From the NCBI GenBank assembly GCA_917880885.1, contig OU862919.1, positions 15,704,001-15,768,000 of the forward strand: DNA of 64,000 nt, in the 5' to 3' direction. The position numbers and the translations under genes were made by a program. The notes under the pieces are model-generated. The model searched no databases, was not told where the DNA came from, and saw only the letters and a list, made by a program, of their open reading frames with translations. The DNA comes from Limnephilus marmoratus. Taxonomy: Eukaryota > Arthropoda > Insecta > Trichoptera > Limnephilidae. Below, piece after piece: positions 22,029 through 33,055 of this stretch (positions within the stretch are counted from its first letter, which is position 1; every line of letters starts with the position of its first letter).

Positions 22029-22289
22029 TATTGAAAAAAACAATACCTCTGGATAAAAATACTATTAAAATAAAACATGACCTAACCGTACTGCAACGTC
22101 AACAAATTACAAGTTTGTGGAAGGAGCTGGAAAATAGGCAAAACAATGGAGAAACCAATTTAACTATAAAGTACATAAATTCAACACCCAAAATAGTTTA
22201 TTCACTTCCAAAAAACTCGTCAAGCCGTCATCGAGAAGACTCTACTACCAGAACGTCAGAGGTTTAAGGACAAAGCTGAATGAATTTAA

Positions 22290-24240
22290 AATAATAAATA
22301 AATGAATTTAAAATAATAATAACAAACATAATCAACTTAAGCTTCAAAACTGGCATTTTTCCTAACTCCCTAAAACAGGCCACATTAATTCCAATCTTTA
22401 AAGCGGGAGACAAATTATTTGTAAATAACTACCGACCGATATTCTTACTAAGCATAATATCTAAAGTTGTAGAAAAAGCGGTGAAAAATAGACTCTGTAA
22501 GTTTCTTGAAGATAACAAAATATTATCTGACAATCAATACGGCTTTCGCAAAGGTAGAAGTACTTCAGATGCAATAGCCGCCCTCACAAAGATCGTTTCC
22601 TATAATCTTGACATTGGTCGCAAACCACTTGCTGTTTTTCTCGATCTCGCAAAAGCATTTGATACGGTCTCACATTCATTACTGCTAAAAAAACTGCAGC
22701 AAATTGGAATAACTGAAGTAGCCTACACATGGTTTGAAAACTATCTATCAAACCGAACACAACAAACTCTCATCCAATCTGACAAAATACATATAAGCAA
22801 TAAACTATTTGTGTCCTGTGGTGTACCCCAAGGTAGCATACTAGGACCAATTCTATTTCTTATATACATCAACTCACTATGTGCCATGAATATTGGTGGA
22901 AAAATATTATCATTTGCTGATGACACGGTCTTAATATTCGAAGATGAAACATGGCAATCAGTTATTAACAAAACTAATAATGCTCTAATAAAAGTAAAGC
23001 ATTGGCTTGACACAAACCTCCTCACACTTAACATCGACAAAACACAATATATGACATTTTCCATACGCAAATATGATATACCCAACAACTGCCCTAAACC
23101 AATCATCCACTCGTGTCCACTCAATTTAGACAATCCGGAAACCACATCTAATATTAATTGTACGTGTTCGACCCTCAAATCATCAAAAATAGTTAAATAT
23201 TTGGGAATAATCATAGACAACCAACTACGTTGGGAAGCTCACATCGGTGACACAGTAAAAAAACTTCGTAAACTCTACCATATATTCTACTCCCTTAGGT
23301 CTATCTTAGATTTACAGACTCTAAGAAGCGTATACTTTGCCCTTTTCCAATCCATAGCAATATACGGTATAGTGGGATGGGGTGGTTGTGCTGAATCCAT
23401 TATTAGACCAATTATTTTAGTTCAAAAACTAATTCTGAGAATTATATTTAAATGTCATCCTACCCATCCGTCAAATGAACTCTTTGCAAAAATCAGGGTC
23501 TTAGATATTCGACAGCTATTTACTAAAACAAGCATTTGTTATATACGAAAAAATAATCTACTAATTGCTCCACAACATCAAGCACACACCCGCTTTTCAT
23601 CAAACCTGGGTTGCGTGGTCCCAAAAACTAACACCTCATTCGCTCAACGACAATTCTGGTTCATCGCTCCTAAAATATATAATGCTCTGAGTACTGACAT
23701 AAAGTCAAGTAATTCTAATTCTCTTTTTATAACACGTGTACAACATTGGATTTTTGAAAGGGGACGAACGCACTTTAAAGAATTCATGAGTTCTAACACT
23801 ACATTTTAATTATTAATTTTTGCATTTCAAAATTTTAATTTCCATTTGTATTTCTATTTTACTTTAAAATGTTGTTATTTTTTTCTCTTAGTTTTTCACT
23901 AAATTTATATATGTTTTTAATTTTGATTTATATAATTATATGTTTTAATTTATACAGAACACTTGAGTTCTTAACATTTAATTTTTATTATTAATTTTTG
24001 TATTTCAAAATTTGAATTTGAATTTTCATTTTTACTTTTCTTTAAAATATGGTCTTTTTTTTTCTTTAGTTTTAAGTATTTCTTAATATTTTTTGAAATG
24101 TTAAAATATTAAATGTACGACTACCACAACACGGGCTTAGCCTAGTGTGGTAGCCAAAAAAAACCCAAATATCTGTTACTAATAAAAAATATATGAAATA
24201 AAAAAAAAATAAAATAAAAAAAAATAAAATAAAAATTAGG
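22290..24240 (+). mobile_element. LINE-B fragment inserted in the LINE-A endonuclease region
   Basis: A 5'-truncated LINE starting in the reverse transcriptase and ending in an A-rich tail (24180-24235) after a CTACCACA...TGTGGTAG hairpin. It separates KLNEFKI of the LINE-A endonuclease on the left from NAPIISHDVIALTETW on the right. At the left edge AATGAATTTAAAATAATA occurs twice (22278-22295 and 22301-22318). The word ATAAATG occurs at both edges and may be the target duplication. Exact ends are uncertain by about 20 bases. Confidence 0.75.
22331..23809 (+). pseudogene. LINE-B reverse transcriptase, N-terminally truncated
   Basis: Open from about 22331 (INLSFKTGIFP) through NNYRPIFLLS, FRKGRSTSDAIAAL, FLDLAKAFDTVSH (first Asp), CGVPQGSILGPILF and FADDTVLIF (Asp pair) to a C-terminal region with VKYLGIIIDNQLRW and WGGCAESIIRP, ending at 23809. 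The endonuclease and ORF1 are absent. It resembles ORF2 of the first LINE in the window (same order and style, for example TSFAQ near the C-terminus), so the two belong to one broad group but are not the same family. The frame has no stop, but the protein lacks its front half. Confidence 0.88.
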
Positions 24241-27031
24241 ATAAATGCCCCAATTATTTCACACGATGTCATCGCTCTTACGGAAACCTGGCTAGAACCG
24301 TCGATCCACTCAGCGGAGCTCGGTCTACCCTTTCATCAGGTCTACCGGCTCGACAGAAGTATCAACACTAGTTCCAGATCCAGAGGTGGAGGGGTTCTAA
24401 TAGCAGTCTGCAAAAAAATGTCCTCAAAAGTGTTAAAAACTAAAAATCGTGATGTTGAACAAATTTTCATTGTGGTAAATGATAAAAATCAAAATTACGT
24501 CATTGGTTGTGTGTATATTCCTCCCTCAGCTAATATATCTATGTATAAAAAACATTCGGAAGATGTTGAACTTTTAAAATCAAAATATAAAAAACATAAA
24601 TTCATCATTTTTGGTGATTACAATCTTCCAAATTGTGATTTCAACTGTATTGATTCCCAATCAATAACATTATGCGAAAGGGAAATCCTAGACATGTCAA
24701 TATTTCTGAATCTCACCCAATTTAATAATGTGCATAATTTGAGTAATCGCCTACTAGATCTTGTTTTTTCAAATGAAGAGGACATAGTAGTTAGTAAAGC
24801 ATCAGAATCCATCCTTCCCATAGACAATCATCATCCTCCACTGTCAGTAATAATTCCTAACAATGTAAAAAGAAGTATTAAACTAACAAGTTCTAGTTAT
24901 AACTTTAAAAATGCCAATTACGATGAAATTAATGAACATCTCAGCAAAGTGGATTGGTCGTTTCTCGAGGAAAGCGATGTGAGCTCTAACATAGATTCAT
25001 TTTATTCCAAAATAAATGCCATTATCGTAGACTGTATACCATTAATTGAATATAAAGAATCAAAGCATCCAAAATGGTTCAGTAAGGAATTAATCCAACT
25101 AATAGCTAAAAAAAAAAATTTACATAAAAAATATAAAGAAGAGGGATCCCTTCCAAATTATACAGAGTTCAGTAAAATAAGAAAAGAATGCAAAAAATTG
25201 TCAAAAATCTGCTACAATAATTATATAAATAAAGTAGAAAATTCAATAAATGGTGACATAAAACATTTTTGGAATTTCACAAAGTCTTTGAAAAATGACG
25301 ACGTTAGTGTACCCTCTAACATGTGTTACGAAAGAAAAAGAGCCAACGACACTCAAAACGTAGCTCACCTATTTGCAGACTTTTTTAAAAGTGTTTATAT
25401 CCATGACCCAACAACATTCAAAGATTGCTCGCCAACTTTTTCCTCGGATCATTATTTAAATTTATCTAATGTAATAATTGAATATAACGATGTACTGACT
25501 CAGCTAAAACAACTGGATCAAAGTAAGAGCGGTGGTCCTGATAATATCCCACCTGTTTTCCTAAAGAATTGCGCCACCACTCTTGCATATCCACTACATT
25601 TTCTTTTCAACCAGTCGTTACAAACTGGAAATTTTCCTGAAAAATGGAAATACAGTTTCCTCACCCCGATATTTAAAAAAGGAGACAAAAACGAGGTGAG
25701 CAATTATAGACCGATCTGCCTTTTATCAACCATCCCAAAATTATTTGAGAAACTTATTTTAAACAAAATCATCCACTGTATCAAGCCACTAATTTTACCT
25801 AACCAACATGGTTTCACTTCAGGAAAATCTACCTTGTCTAATCTTTTAATTTACCAAAACTATATATCCGAATCCATGTCTAAGAAGTTACAAGTTGATT
25901 CAGTCTATACCGATTTCAGCAAAGCATTTGACAGGGTTAATCATGATCTCTTGTTAAAAAAACTTCACCAATTAGGAATAGTAGGGTATTTATACGAGTG
26001 GTTTAAAAGTTATTTAAGTAACAGGCAATTAGCCGTTAAAATTGAAGGCTTTACTTCATATAAATTTATCGCTACCAGCGGCGTTCCACAAGGGTCACAT
26101 TTGGGACCAATTTTATTTTTGATATTTGTGAATGATGTTCTTACTATTTTCAACGATGTCCAAGTTTTAATGTTTGCGGACGATATGAAAATATATAAAG
26201 CTATAAGAAATAGACTGTCAAACATTGTCTAATAATTTGTTTAAACTTTTTGTTTGGTGCCAAGAGAACTATCTACAACTAAATTTAAGTAAATGTCTTA
26301 TTATGAGATTTCATAGAATAAAAAATCCAATAATTTATGAGTACTCCATTAATGATGTAGTGCTAACAGCTGTAACCGAGGTGAATGATTTAGGTGTAAA
26401 CTTTGATCAAAAACTGAAATTTATAAATCATATTGAAATTACATCAAATAAAGCTTTGAAAATGTTGGGTTTCGTAAAAAGAATTTGCAGTCAATTTAAA
26501 AATATTCAAACCATTAAAAATTTGTACATGTCATTGGTAAGGAGTCAAATCGAGTACAACTCGACAGTATGGGCACCTAGTTATGCTAAGCATTCACTCA
26601 CGATAGAAAGAATTCAAAATAAATTCTTAAGATATATTAATTTCAGAATGGGTATCACAAGTGAATGTATCAACTATGATTATCTACTATGTCAACTTAA
26701 TTTATTAAAATTGTCCGAACGCAGAATAGTATATGACCTAACATGTTTAAATAAAATCATAAATTCAGTAATTGACAGCCCTGAACTATTAAACTTGATT
26801 TCCTTCCATATACCTCGCAATTCAACATCGAGGCAGTATCTACCATTCTATTGTGACAACTCCAACACAGAATCACAATTGTATACCCCCGTTCGCCGTA
26901 TACAAAATTTGGGTAATGACTATAAAGATGTTGTTGATATATTTAACACATCATTCACTAAATACAAACAAGTCTTAGTAGAATTTATATCTAAAAGAAG
27001 AACAACAAATTTAATTAATCCAACTGAATAG
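24241..27031 (+). pseudogene. LINE-A ORF2: endonuclease remainder and reverse transcriptase
   Basis: The frame resumes after LINE-B with the endonuclease motifs DVIALTETWL, GGGVLIAV, YIPPS, FGDYNLPNCDF, LLDLVFSN and DNHHPPL. The reverse transcriptase follows: SGGPDNIPPVFLK, VSNYRPICLLS, VYTDFSKAFDRVNH (first Asp), SGVPQGSHLGPILF and FADDMKIY (Asp pair). A frameshift at about 26210-26225 moves the thumb and C-terminal part (FVWCQENYLQLNLSKC, VNDLGVNFD, IPRNSTSRQ) into another frame ending at 27031. Lesions are thus the LINE-B insertion and this frameshift. Product length without them would be about 950 residues, normal for the group. Confidence 0.88.
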
Positions 27032-27277
27032 CTCTGCTTCGAATCATTTCACGTGTACTTTACTTTTCTCAGTCTACATCTTTTTCCATCTTGCATGGTG
27101 GAGTATTTTGTTTTTATTTCAATTTGTTTTTTATTGTATTTTTGTTTTAGATTTGGTTATGATTTTGATTTTGTTTTTGTTTTGTTTATGTATTTGTTTT
27201 TTTGTTTTTTAAAATTTTGTTATGCTTATTTAAATTTAGATGTTCTTTGTAAAAAAAAAATGCATGTAAAAGCCCAG

Positions 27278-27294
27278 CCGGGCGTGAAATTCAA

Positions 27295-27342
<48 letters not shown>
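27278..27342 (+). repeat. LINE-A 3' hairpin and AATA tail
   Basis: AAAGCCCAGCCGGGCGTGAA forms a small GCCC/GGGC hairpin, followed by about fourteen AATA units. Similar hairpin-plus-AATA tails occur at 29241 and 49275, so they are 3' ends of related LINEs. Confidence 0.85.
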
Positions 27343-27346
27343 CAAC

Positions 27347-27544
27347 TTAAGTCTCCGGCCGTCCACGGGGCTTGTTCTGCAGGTCGAAATTTCCAGAACG
27401 AAAACGTTGGAACCAAAAACGCACTGTGTTTTCTTTTGCGGCACCGTCGCCATACACGTCATTAATCCTTCGAGCCATTTCTGCAGCACTGGTGCTACGG
27501 TGGAACTCGTACTCGTAAATAACGCGATATTTCAAGTTTTCCAT
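27347..27544 (-). pseudogene. mariner transposase, N-terminal part
   Basis: The start Met at 27544 gives MENLKYRVIYEYEFHRSTSA, followed by NDVYGDGAAKENTVRFWFQR and FDLQNKPRGRPET, then a stop where family members have Lys. This is the N-terminal helix-turn-helix DNA-binding half of a mariner transposase. The rest of the gene lies across LINE-A at 18661-19135. The stop codon and the LINE insertion both kill it. Confidence 0.9.
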
Positions 27545-27759
27545 TTTGTGAACTAAGTGACGCAAAGAAAAAAAAACAATTAAAGAAAAAACAAATGAAT
27601 TATAATTTTCTAAAAACAAATACATGAGTATTGAGTAAATAGCTGTATATATTTGAATTTGGAATTCCTAACCAAAGAGAAGATGTTTGAGGTCAAAGTT
27701 GCCAGTAGGGCAAAACGCCAATTTCATATTTAAGGATCTAATATAATAGTGGTTCAAAC

Positions 27760-28164
27760 AAAGTTAAATTGTTTCATTTATCTTAAATCTTTAATCTCAA
27801 ATCAATTTTCCTTAGAATAAATATGTAAAAGGAAAGCAGTTCCTACCATCTGCCTTAAAACTCGAGCATTTTGTTTGATTTAATTCAAAAATGGTTGGCA
27901 TCTTTTCAATCCAAAAAGATATTTTCTTGGAAATTTTTATGTCATTTTATGTTATCTATGGTTTATTTTTCTTAAAATTTAAATTTAATTTAAGTTTTAA
28001 GTGATATTATTGTATTTTGAAATTTTTTTAGTTTTTTTGTGACAGCTGTTTCAGTTTATAAGGCCAAATAACTCTCCAAGTTTGTTAAGGAGCATTAATG
28101 AAAGATACAACGGGCCTTATGAGAATATTTAATTGTGAATTTTAGGTAGGTATTCTTGTAGAAA
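27760..28164. other. No recognisable feature
   Basis: AT-rich flank. The first bases continue the hammerhead-like repeat split by the mariner. Confidence 0.5.
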
Positions 28165-28455
28165 AAATAAGTTGTCAGCTTCCTACGTAAATAAATTTAA
28201 TCGAATAAACTATCAGACGGAATCTTGGAGGTCTTCGTTGTATCTTAAATAAATAGTGAAAATACGTTTCCATTCCAGTACAAAAGATTCATATTTACTT
28301 TATGGATTTTAGGTATTGTTTAATAATGTGAAAATAAGTTGTCAGCTTCCTCCGTAAATAAATTGAATCGAATAAACCATCAGACAGATTCTTGGAGGTC
28401 TTCGTTGTATCTTATATAAACAGTGAAAACGCGTTTCCATTCCACCATGAAAGAT
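28165..28455. repeat. Local direct duplication, about 168-bp spacing
   Basis: AAGTTGTCAGCTTCCTACGT through TTGGAGGTCTTCGTTGTATC to GTTTCCATTCCA occurs at 28167-28290 and again at 28335-28455 with about 10% differences and small indels. Confidence 0.85.
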
Positions 28456-29240
28456 TCATTAGAACATGTGATCTTGTTCCTTTCTCAGAAGTATCATCTC
28501 CACGTAGACTTACATAACTCTCAGTAATTATGTAAAACCCAAACCACGTGAAAATCTCTACTTACTTTAATTAAGTTCCATCTTCTCGGAATCTCAAGAC
28601 CCTGAGACTCGCTGTGGAAAATTTTGGTGAATAACATGAAATCGCTAGTCTCATCTCCATCCAATAAATATATTAATATATCCATATGGAGAGATAGATG
28701 AAACGGAATAGTACAATTTCCCCAGTAAAGTATTAATGCTGATATCGCCAAGATTTTCGCCTGATGTAAAAATTCAAATATCGGTGTCTTCGATTCTCAG
28801 TTGATAGATTTAGATTGAGCCTCTAGGCCACAGAGCGTTCTCATTATCTCCACCTCGCCCTTATCTGTACCCTCTTTTACATCAATCTGCAAAATCACTT
28901 CCCTTCCATCATAGAGGCTCCATCATTTGATCTTCAGCTCCGATATATCCCTGTGCCCGATAACGAATGCAAACAGGGTAGGACTGGGGATACAGAAATC
29001 TACACAAATCTTGTGTAAAAATTTCAAAAATGCGAAATATAGTATAAAAATATATAATACTTACGTCACGATGTTTATTCGAGATGAACTCCGAAACTAA
29101 TTAAAAAGTTTAAAGTCAGTGGACATCTTCAATTTATCATTAAACAAATATAAAATATTGTTTCTGAGGCATTTCACTTATGTACAATAAATACTGTATA
29201 TTTCTTAGTTTTCTAGTATATTTAGTATATTTCTTAGTAC
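28456..29240. other. No recognisable feature
   Basis: Nothing supported was found on either strand. Confidence 0.5.
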
Positions 29241-29284
29241 TCGTAAAAGTCCCGAAAAAGGGCGTTAATAAATAAATAAATAAA
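29241..29284 (+). repeat. LINE 3' tail relic
   Basis: AAAAGTCCCGAAAAAGGGCG followed by AATA repeats has the same hairpin-plus-tail layout as LINE-A. The body of the LINE is not recognisable upstream. Confidence 0.6.
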
Positions 29285-29528
29285 AGATTTTGATAAAATT
29301 TGGATTGCTGTGTGTAATTTGGTTCAACTTAAAAAATAGGATAGTTTTTATCAGGATTATTGACCTCATTATTATTGCGGATTAAATGTTTGTTATAAGA
29401 CAACGCTCTGTAATAATTTGCAAGTTCCATAAGTTTCTAACAGATGACGGGGTGAGTTAAATTATCGATACAACACTTGGTTATCTAGGTTGGGTATGAC
29501 CATCCAGTATATAACCCTTTATATATAT

Positions 29529-30084
29529 TGTGGCGGCTACGTCACGATCAACCCCCACCTCAACATTGTCTCATATATTGTACTGCTTGTACTAACAAAC
29601 GCTCAGTCAATAAACGTACTAGCTCTGAAGCACACGTGTCATTATTATCACTCACATTGTCTTACTTCCCACACACACAACTAACATGACGTGTACCTAA
29701 CGTACACCTCCAAAGTGGTGACCCCGACGTGATTTAGAAGTGTGTGTGGAAAAAATGGAGTGATAAAAAAGTGCATCAAGTGATCTACGCAATTCCAGTG
29801 AGACACCGGGAAGCAGGGAGCTACGACATCATCTTCGGACTCTCTGTTCCACGTTCGAGGCCCTCATTACATCATCTCGCAGTTCTGGTCCATCGCACCA
29901 CATAACTTTAGAGATGCTAAACGTCCGTGACTACAGACCTGCCATCCTTTCTATCCAGGGCAGTTTCAGCTATAAGGCCCACCGTGTCTTCAGCTCAAGA
30001 GAACAGCTATATCCCACGACTTACAAGCAGTACAATATATGAGACAATGTTGAGGTGGGGGTTGATCGTGACGTAGCCGCCACA
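29529..30084 (+). mobile_element. Rearranged LTR-retrotransposon fragment with 63-bp inverted ends
   Basis: The left part is an LTR starting TGTGGCGGCTACG and ending near 29706, followed by CCTCCAAAGTGGTGACCCCGA. That matches the primer-binding region typical of insect Ty3/gypsy-like elements. About 300 bp of leader-like sequence follows. The right end (30022-30084) is an exact inverted copy of the first 63 bp of the LTR. The whole piece is flanked by ATAT (29525-29528 and 30085-30088), fitting a 4-bp integrase duplication. There is no gag or pol. Confidence 0.75.
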
Positions 30085-30088
30085 ATAT

Positions 30089-30540
30089 AAATATGCTGGA
30101 ACACAACCATAATACTGGTTTTAACTTTAATGAAGGACTAATTTTACCTAAACACACAAATAAATTTGGACAAAGAACGTTAAATTACATGATTCCCCGT
30201 TGTTTAAATATGTTACCTGCTGAAATTAAAAACTGTGCCCAAAACAAACAATTGGTAAATTTACTGATGACTTGTCTTACCGAAAGAAGTAATTTGTATT
30301 AGCTTTCAGTGAAATATTATTGTAAAGACTTTAAAATTGTTATTTATGTTTTCTGTTATTTAAAAATTTTATTTTATATAATTGTAAAAATGTAACTATT
30401 AACTCACTATAATAAGATCTTTAATATAAAGAACCCATTAGGCAAACTGCTAAAAAGTGGTTTATCGGGACTTTTTTGTCTTATATTTGTAAAGTGTGAA
30501 AAAAAAATAAATTAAAAAATGTATATTAAGATAATGAAAA
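30089..30540 (+). pseudogene. LINE C-terminal fragment and 3' region
   Basis: A 70-residue open stretch (HNTGFNFNEGLILPKHTNKF, then FGQRTLNYMIPRCLNMLP) is the C-terminal tail of a LINE ORF2 like those of LINE-B and the first LINE. It is followed by an AT-rich 3' region ending in an A-rich tail near 30530. The LTR fragment abuts its 5' side and may have inserted into it. Confidence 0.7.
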
Positions 30541-31549
30541 AGGCAGATAAAATCTCAAACGAATTCCAATGTACGAGGTTGCTGACGTAGCTCAGGATAG
30601 GATCGCGAAATGTCTGTAAGAATATGATTAACGAAATTAGACATTCTAATATCTTCTGTCTTTTTCATTTTCATAAAGATAAAATTTTCTGAGCGATTTT
30701 TAGGATGATCGTCGATGACGTGCAAACTATCTCTCCCTGGGATCAGTATATGATGCATTTACACAGCAACATAATGTAAATAAAACACTGATAGACATTT
30801 TTTATCGCTGCTCACAGAAATAGCTTTTTACTAAACAAATTAAAATAAATAATCATAAACCACTCCGAATTTTCGCGAATATTCGCTTATGATGTCTCAA
30901 ACAAAATGACATTTTACGAAAACTTTGTGGTATTACCGCTTCACAATTAAAGCTCTATAAATGAAACATTTCTGAACGTAGCCGAATAGTAAAAACTGTT
31001 TTAGAAAGGTTACAAAATAAGCTTTCGAATTATTATATTACAAATAAATATTAACATTTGTAAATATTAAAATTTAGAATGCAAACATTTAAAAAAATGT
31101 AAAAATGACTCACGTGATGTTTTTATATGAAAACGGTACTAAAATCACAGATTATGTAAACAACTATACTATTGTATAAATGTATAATAAACATTTTTGT
31201 CACCTCACTTTTTTATCATTTCATATAAAAATATTTAATAAAAATTAACAATGTCGAGCGGCCCGGCAATTTTTACCCGGCAATTTGGCGGGTAAAAATA
31301 TGTGTCAACCGCGCCACTGACAAAATATTCTTGTTATGTATTTCTATGGACAACTTGAATAGGTATGTACAGCTTGATCTACTATCGACCTTTTACTTTT
31401 TGTTTTAGGGATGTCACTAAAAGAATAACGGAGTTAGAACGATTTCTATGGAGACACACGCGTTGACGTATAAACACGCTTATTGTACTGGACTGCTGTC
31501 GTATTTCTAACGCATATATCTTCTTAAGTTGGTGACCAAGTTTTAAACT
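30541..31549. other. Mostly featureless; one 11-bp hairpin
   Basis: The only structure is ATTTTTACCCG...CGGGTAAAAAT at about 31269-31298, an 11-bp perfect stem. No gene is seen. Confidence 0.5.
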
Positions 31550-31952
31550 AAACTAGCTTTTGCCCGTTGCAGAGGCAACTAACGGGTTAAAACACTATGC
31601 GATTTGACGTGTGAACGTGGATGAAGTGAGGAGGAGTGTGTGTAAAATTAAATATCGATCGGTTAAATATCAAATTTTCATCGCAATCGGTTAAATGGTG
31701 TAGCAGTAGCAATGCATAATTTCATGATGCCAGAGCTCACTTTTATACATAGAAACCATCGCCGGCATGCGCACATCAAATCCCCAAAGTTTCATCGCAA
31801 TCGGATAAATGGTTTAGCAATGCATAATTTCATGAAGCCAGAGCTCACCATTTTATACAGAAAGAGTCGAAGGGATGCGCACACCAAGTCCCCAAAGTTT
31901 CATCGCAATCGAAGAAGAACTAACACAGAACGTGAAAATTAACTTTAAAAAA

Positions 31953-31995
31953 GTGTGCTTTAGACCACACGACTGAAGTAAAACTTCATCTAACT
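31953..31995 (-). mobile_element. Helentron-like 3' end fragment
   Basis: Read on the minus strand: GAAGTTTTACTTC, AGTCGTGTGGTCTAAAGCAC, ending ACA. It is the terminal hairpin module found at 38330, 38965 and 61177. No matching 5' end is seen, so it is a fragment inside copy 1 and absent from copy 2. Confidence 0.7.
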
Positions 31996-31996
31996 A

Positions 31997-33055
31997 ATGC
32001 CGGGTACCCGTTATATATAATGTTGTATAGTGAAGGCGCTTGCATTATAATGTTGTTTCCCGGGACTTACATAATTTGATGTAACCATTACATTTAAGTT
32101 GAACCCGAGGTTGCATTGATATTGCAACGCATGCCGGGTACCCGTTGTATGTAATGTAATATAGTGCAGGCGCTTGCATTATAATGTAGTTTCCCGGGAC
32201 TTGGGATGGAACCATTACAGTTTAGTTGAGCCGAGGTTAAAGTGGGCTTGCAACGCATGCCGGGTACTCGTTGTATATTATGTTATATAGTGCAGGCGCT
32301 TGCATTATAATGTGGTTTCCCGGAACTTAGGATGGAACCATTACAGTTTAATTGACCCCGAGGTTAAAGTGACCTTGCAACGCATGCCGGGTACCCGTTG
32401 TATATAATGTTATATCGTTGCCATAGTTCGTTTTTGTCTAACAGACCCTTAGAAAATTTTACAAGAAGAGAAGGTATTCTGTCATTATTTCAATGAAACA
32501 TTATGAAAAGTGTTTAAGATAAAGCTATTTCCGTATATGTAAAGGTTTCATTAGTCTAAATAATTCTTAGTTAAGTGATTAAATATAATTTTTTACACTT
32601 AATTTTTAATTTTAAATTGGAGATTGAACAAAAACTAGAATGGTCTGTTGGACAAATAAGAACTGAGACGACGATATAGTGCAGGCGATTGCATTATAAT
32701 GTAGTTTCCCTGGACTTGGAATGGAACCATTACAGTTAAGATGACCCCGAGGTTACAGTGACTTTGCAACGCATGCCGGGTACCCGTTGTATATAAAGTT
32801 ATATAGTTTCAGGCGCTTGCATTATAATGTAGTTTTCCGGGGCTTGGGATGGAACCATAACAGTTTAATTGACCCCGAGGTTAGAGTGGCCTTGCAACGC
32901 ATGCCGGGTACCCGTTGTATATAATGTTATATAGAGCAGGCGCTTGCATTATAATGTAGTTTCCCGGGACTTGCGATGGAACTATTACAGTTAAGTTGAC
33001 CCCGAGGTTACAGTGGACTTGCAACGCATGCCAGGTACGCGTTGTATTGCATTAT
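31997..33055 (+). repeat. ~125-bp minisatellite, copy 1
   Basis: The unit contains GCATGCCGGGTACCCGTTGT, TTATATAGTGCAGGCGCTTG, TTTCCCGGGACTTGG and GACCCCGAGGTTACAGTG. Seven or so units start near 31997, 32128, 32256, 32381, 32773, 32900 and 33024. One unit is interrupted by a MITE (32415-32674). Units differ by several percent. Confidence 0.85.
32415..32674. mobile_element. 260-bp MITE with TATA duplication
   Basis: Ends read TCGTTGCCATAGTTCG and, inward from the right, TCGTCGTCTCAGTTCT. Both continue to a shared AACAGACC about 33 bases in. TATA flanks both sides, and neighbouring minisatellite units show the uninterrupted TTATATAGTG, so the boundaries are firm. There is no coding content; a TATA or TA duplication suggests a Tc1/mariner-like or related family. 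Confidence 0.75.

Larger units (their letters stand above)
19662..22267 (+). pseudogene. LINE-A ORF1, split by an RTE-type insertion
   Basis: This is a nucleic-acid-binding ORF1 protein of the RRM-like type. The first part (19662 to about 20185) has a helical N-terminus and then KIRANNIIMFNVPES, DRSQVSNIL and LQIYRLGRKN, the RRM-like fold typical of these proteins. After the 1.84 kb insertion the same frame resumes at about 22029 with QQITSLWKELENRQNNGE and NLTIKYINSTPKIV, and stops at 22267. The interrupted frame matches exactly across the target duplication, so the insertion is the only visible lesion in ORF1. A run in the overlapping frame at about 22210-22283 already encodes the start of the ORF2 endonuclease (RLYYQNVRGLRTKLNEFK). 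Confidence 0.85.
19136..27337 (+). mobile_element. LINE-A inside the mariner, itself interrupted twice
   Basis: A non-LTR element of the Jockey/CR1 type inserted in the mariner gene between the codons for RPET and NYEEL. It has about 525 bp of leader, ORF1, ORF2 and a 3' end with a GCCC...GGGC mini-hairpin followed by a run of AATA. ATAAT at both junctions (19131-19135 and 27338-27342) is a possible short target duplication, blurred by the tail. An RTE-type LINE sits in ORF1 and LINE-B in the endonuclease domain; without them the element is about 4.4 kb. Confidence 0.85.
18584..27741 (-). mobile_element. mariner transposon, expanded by nested insertions
   Basis: The terminal inverted repeats are TTAGGACCTTACATATGAAA on the left and TTAGATCCTTAAATATGAAA read inward from the right, both continuing TTGGCGTTTTG. 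Both ends are flanked by TA (18582-18583 and 27742-27743), the mariner target duplication. The transposase is in two pieces on the minus strand: the C-terminal part at the left and the N-terminal part at the right, separated by LINE-A. Without the insertion the element would be about 0.95 kb, somewhat short for a full mariner. Confidence 0.9.
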
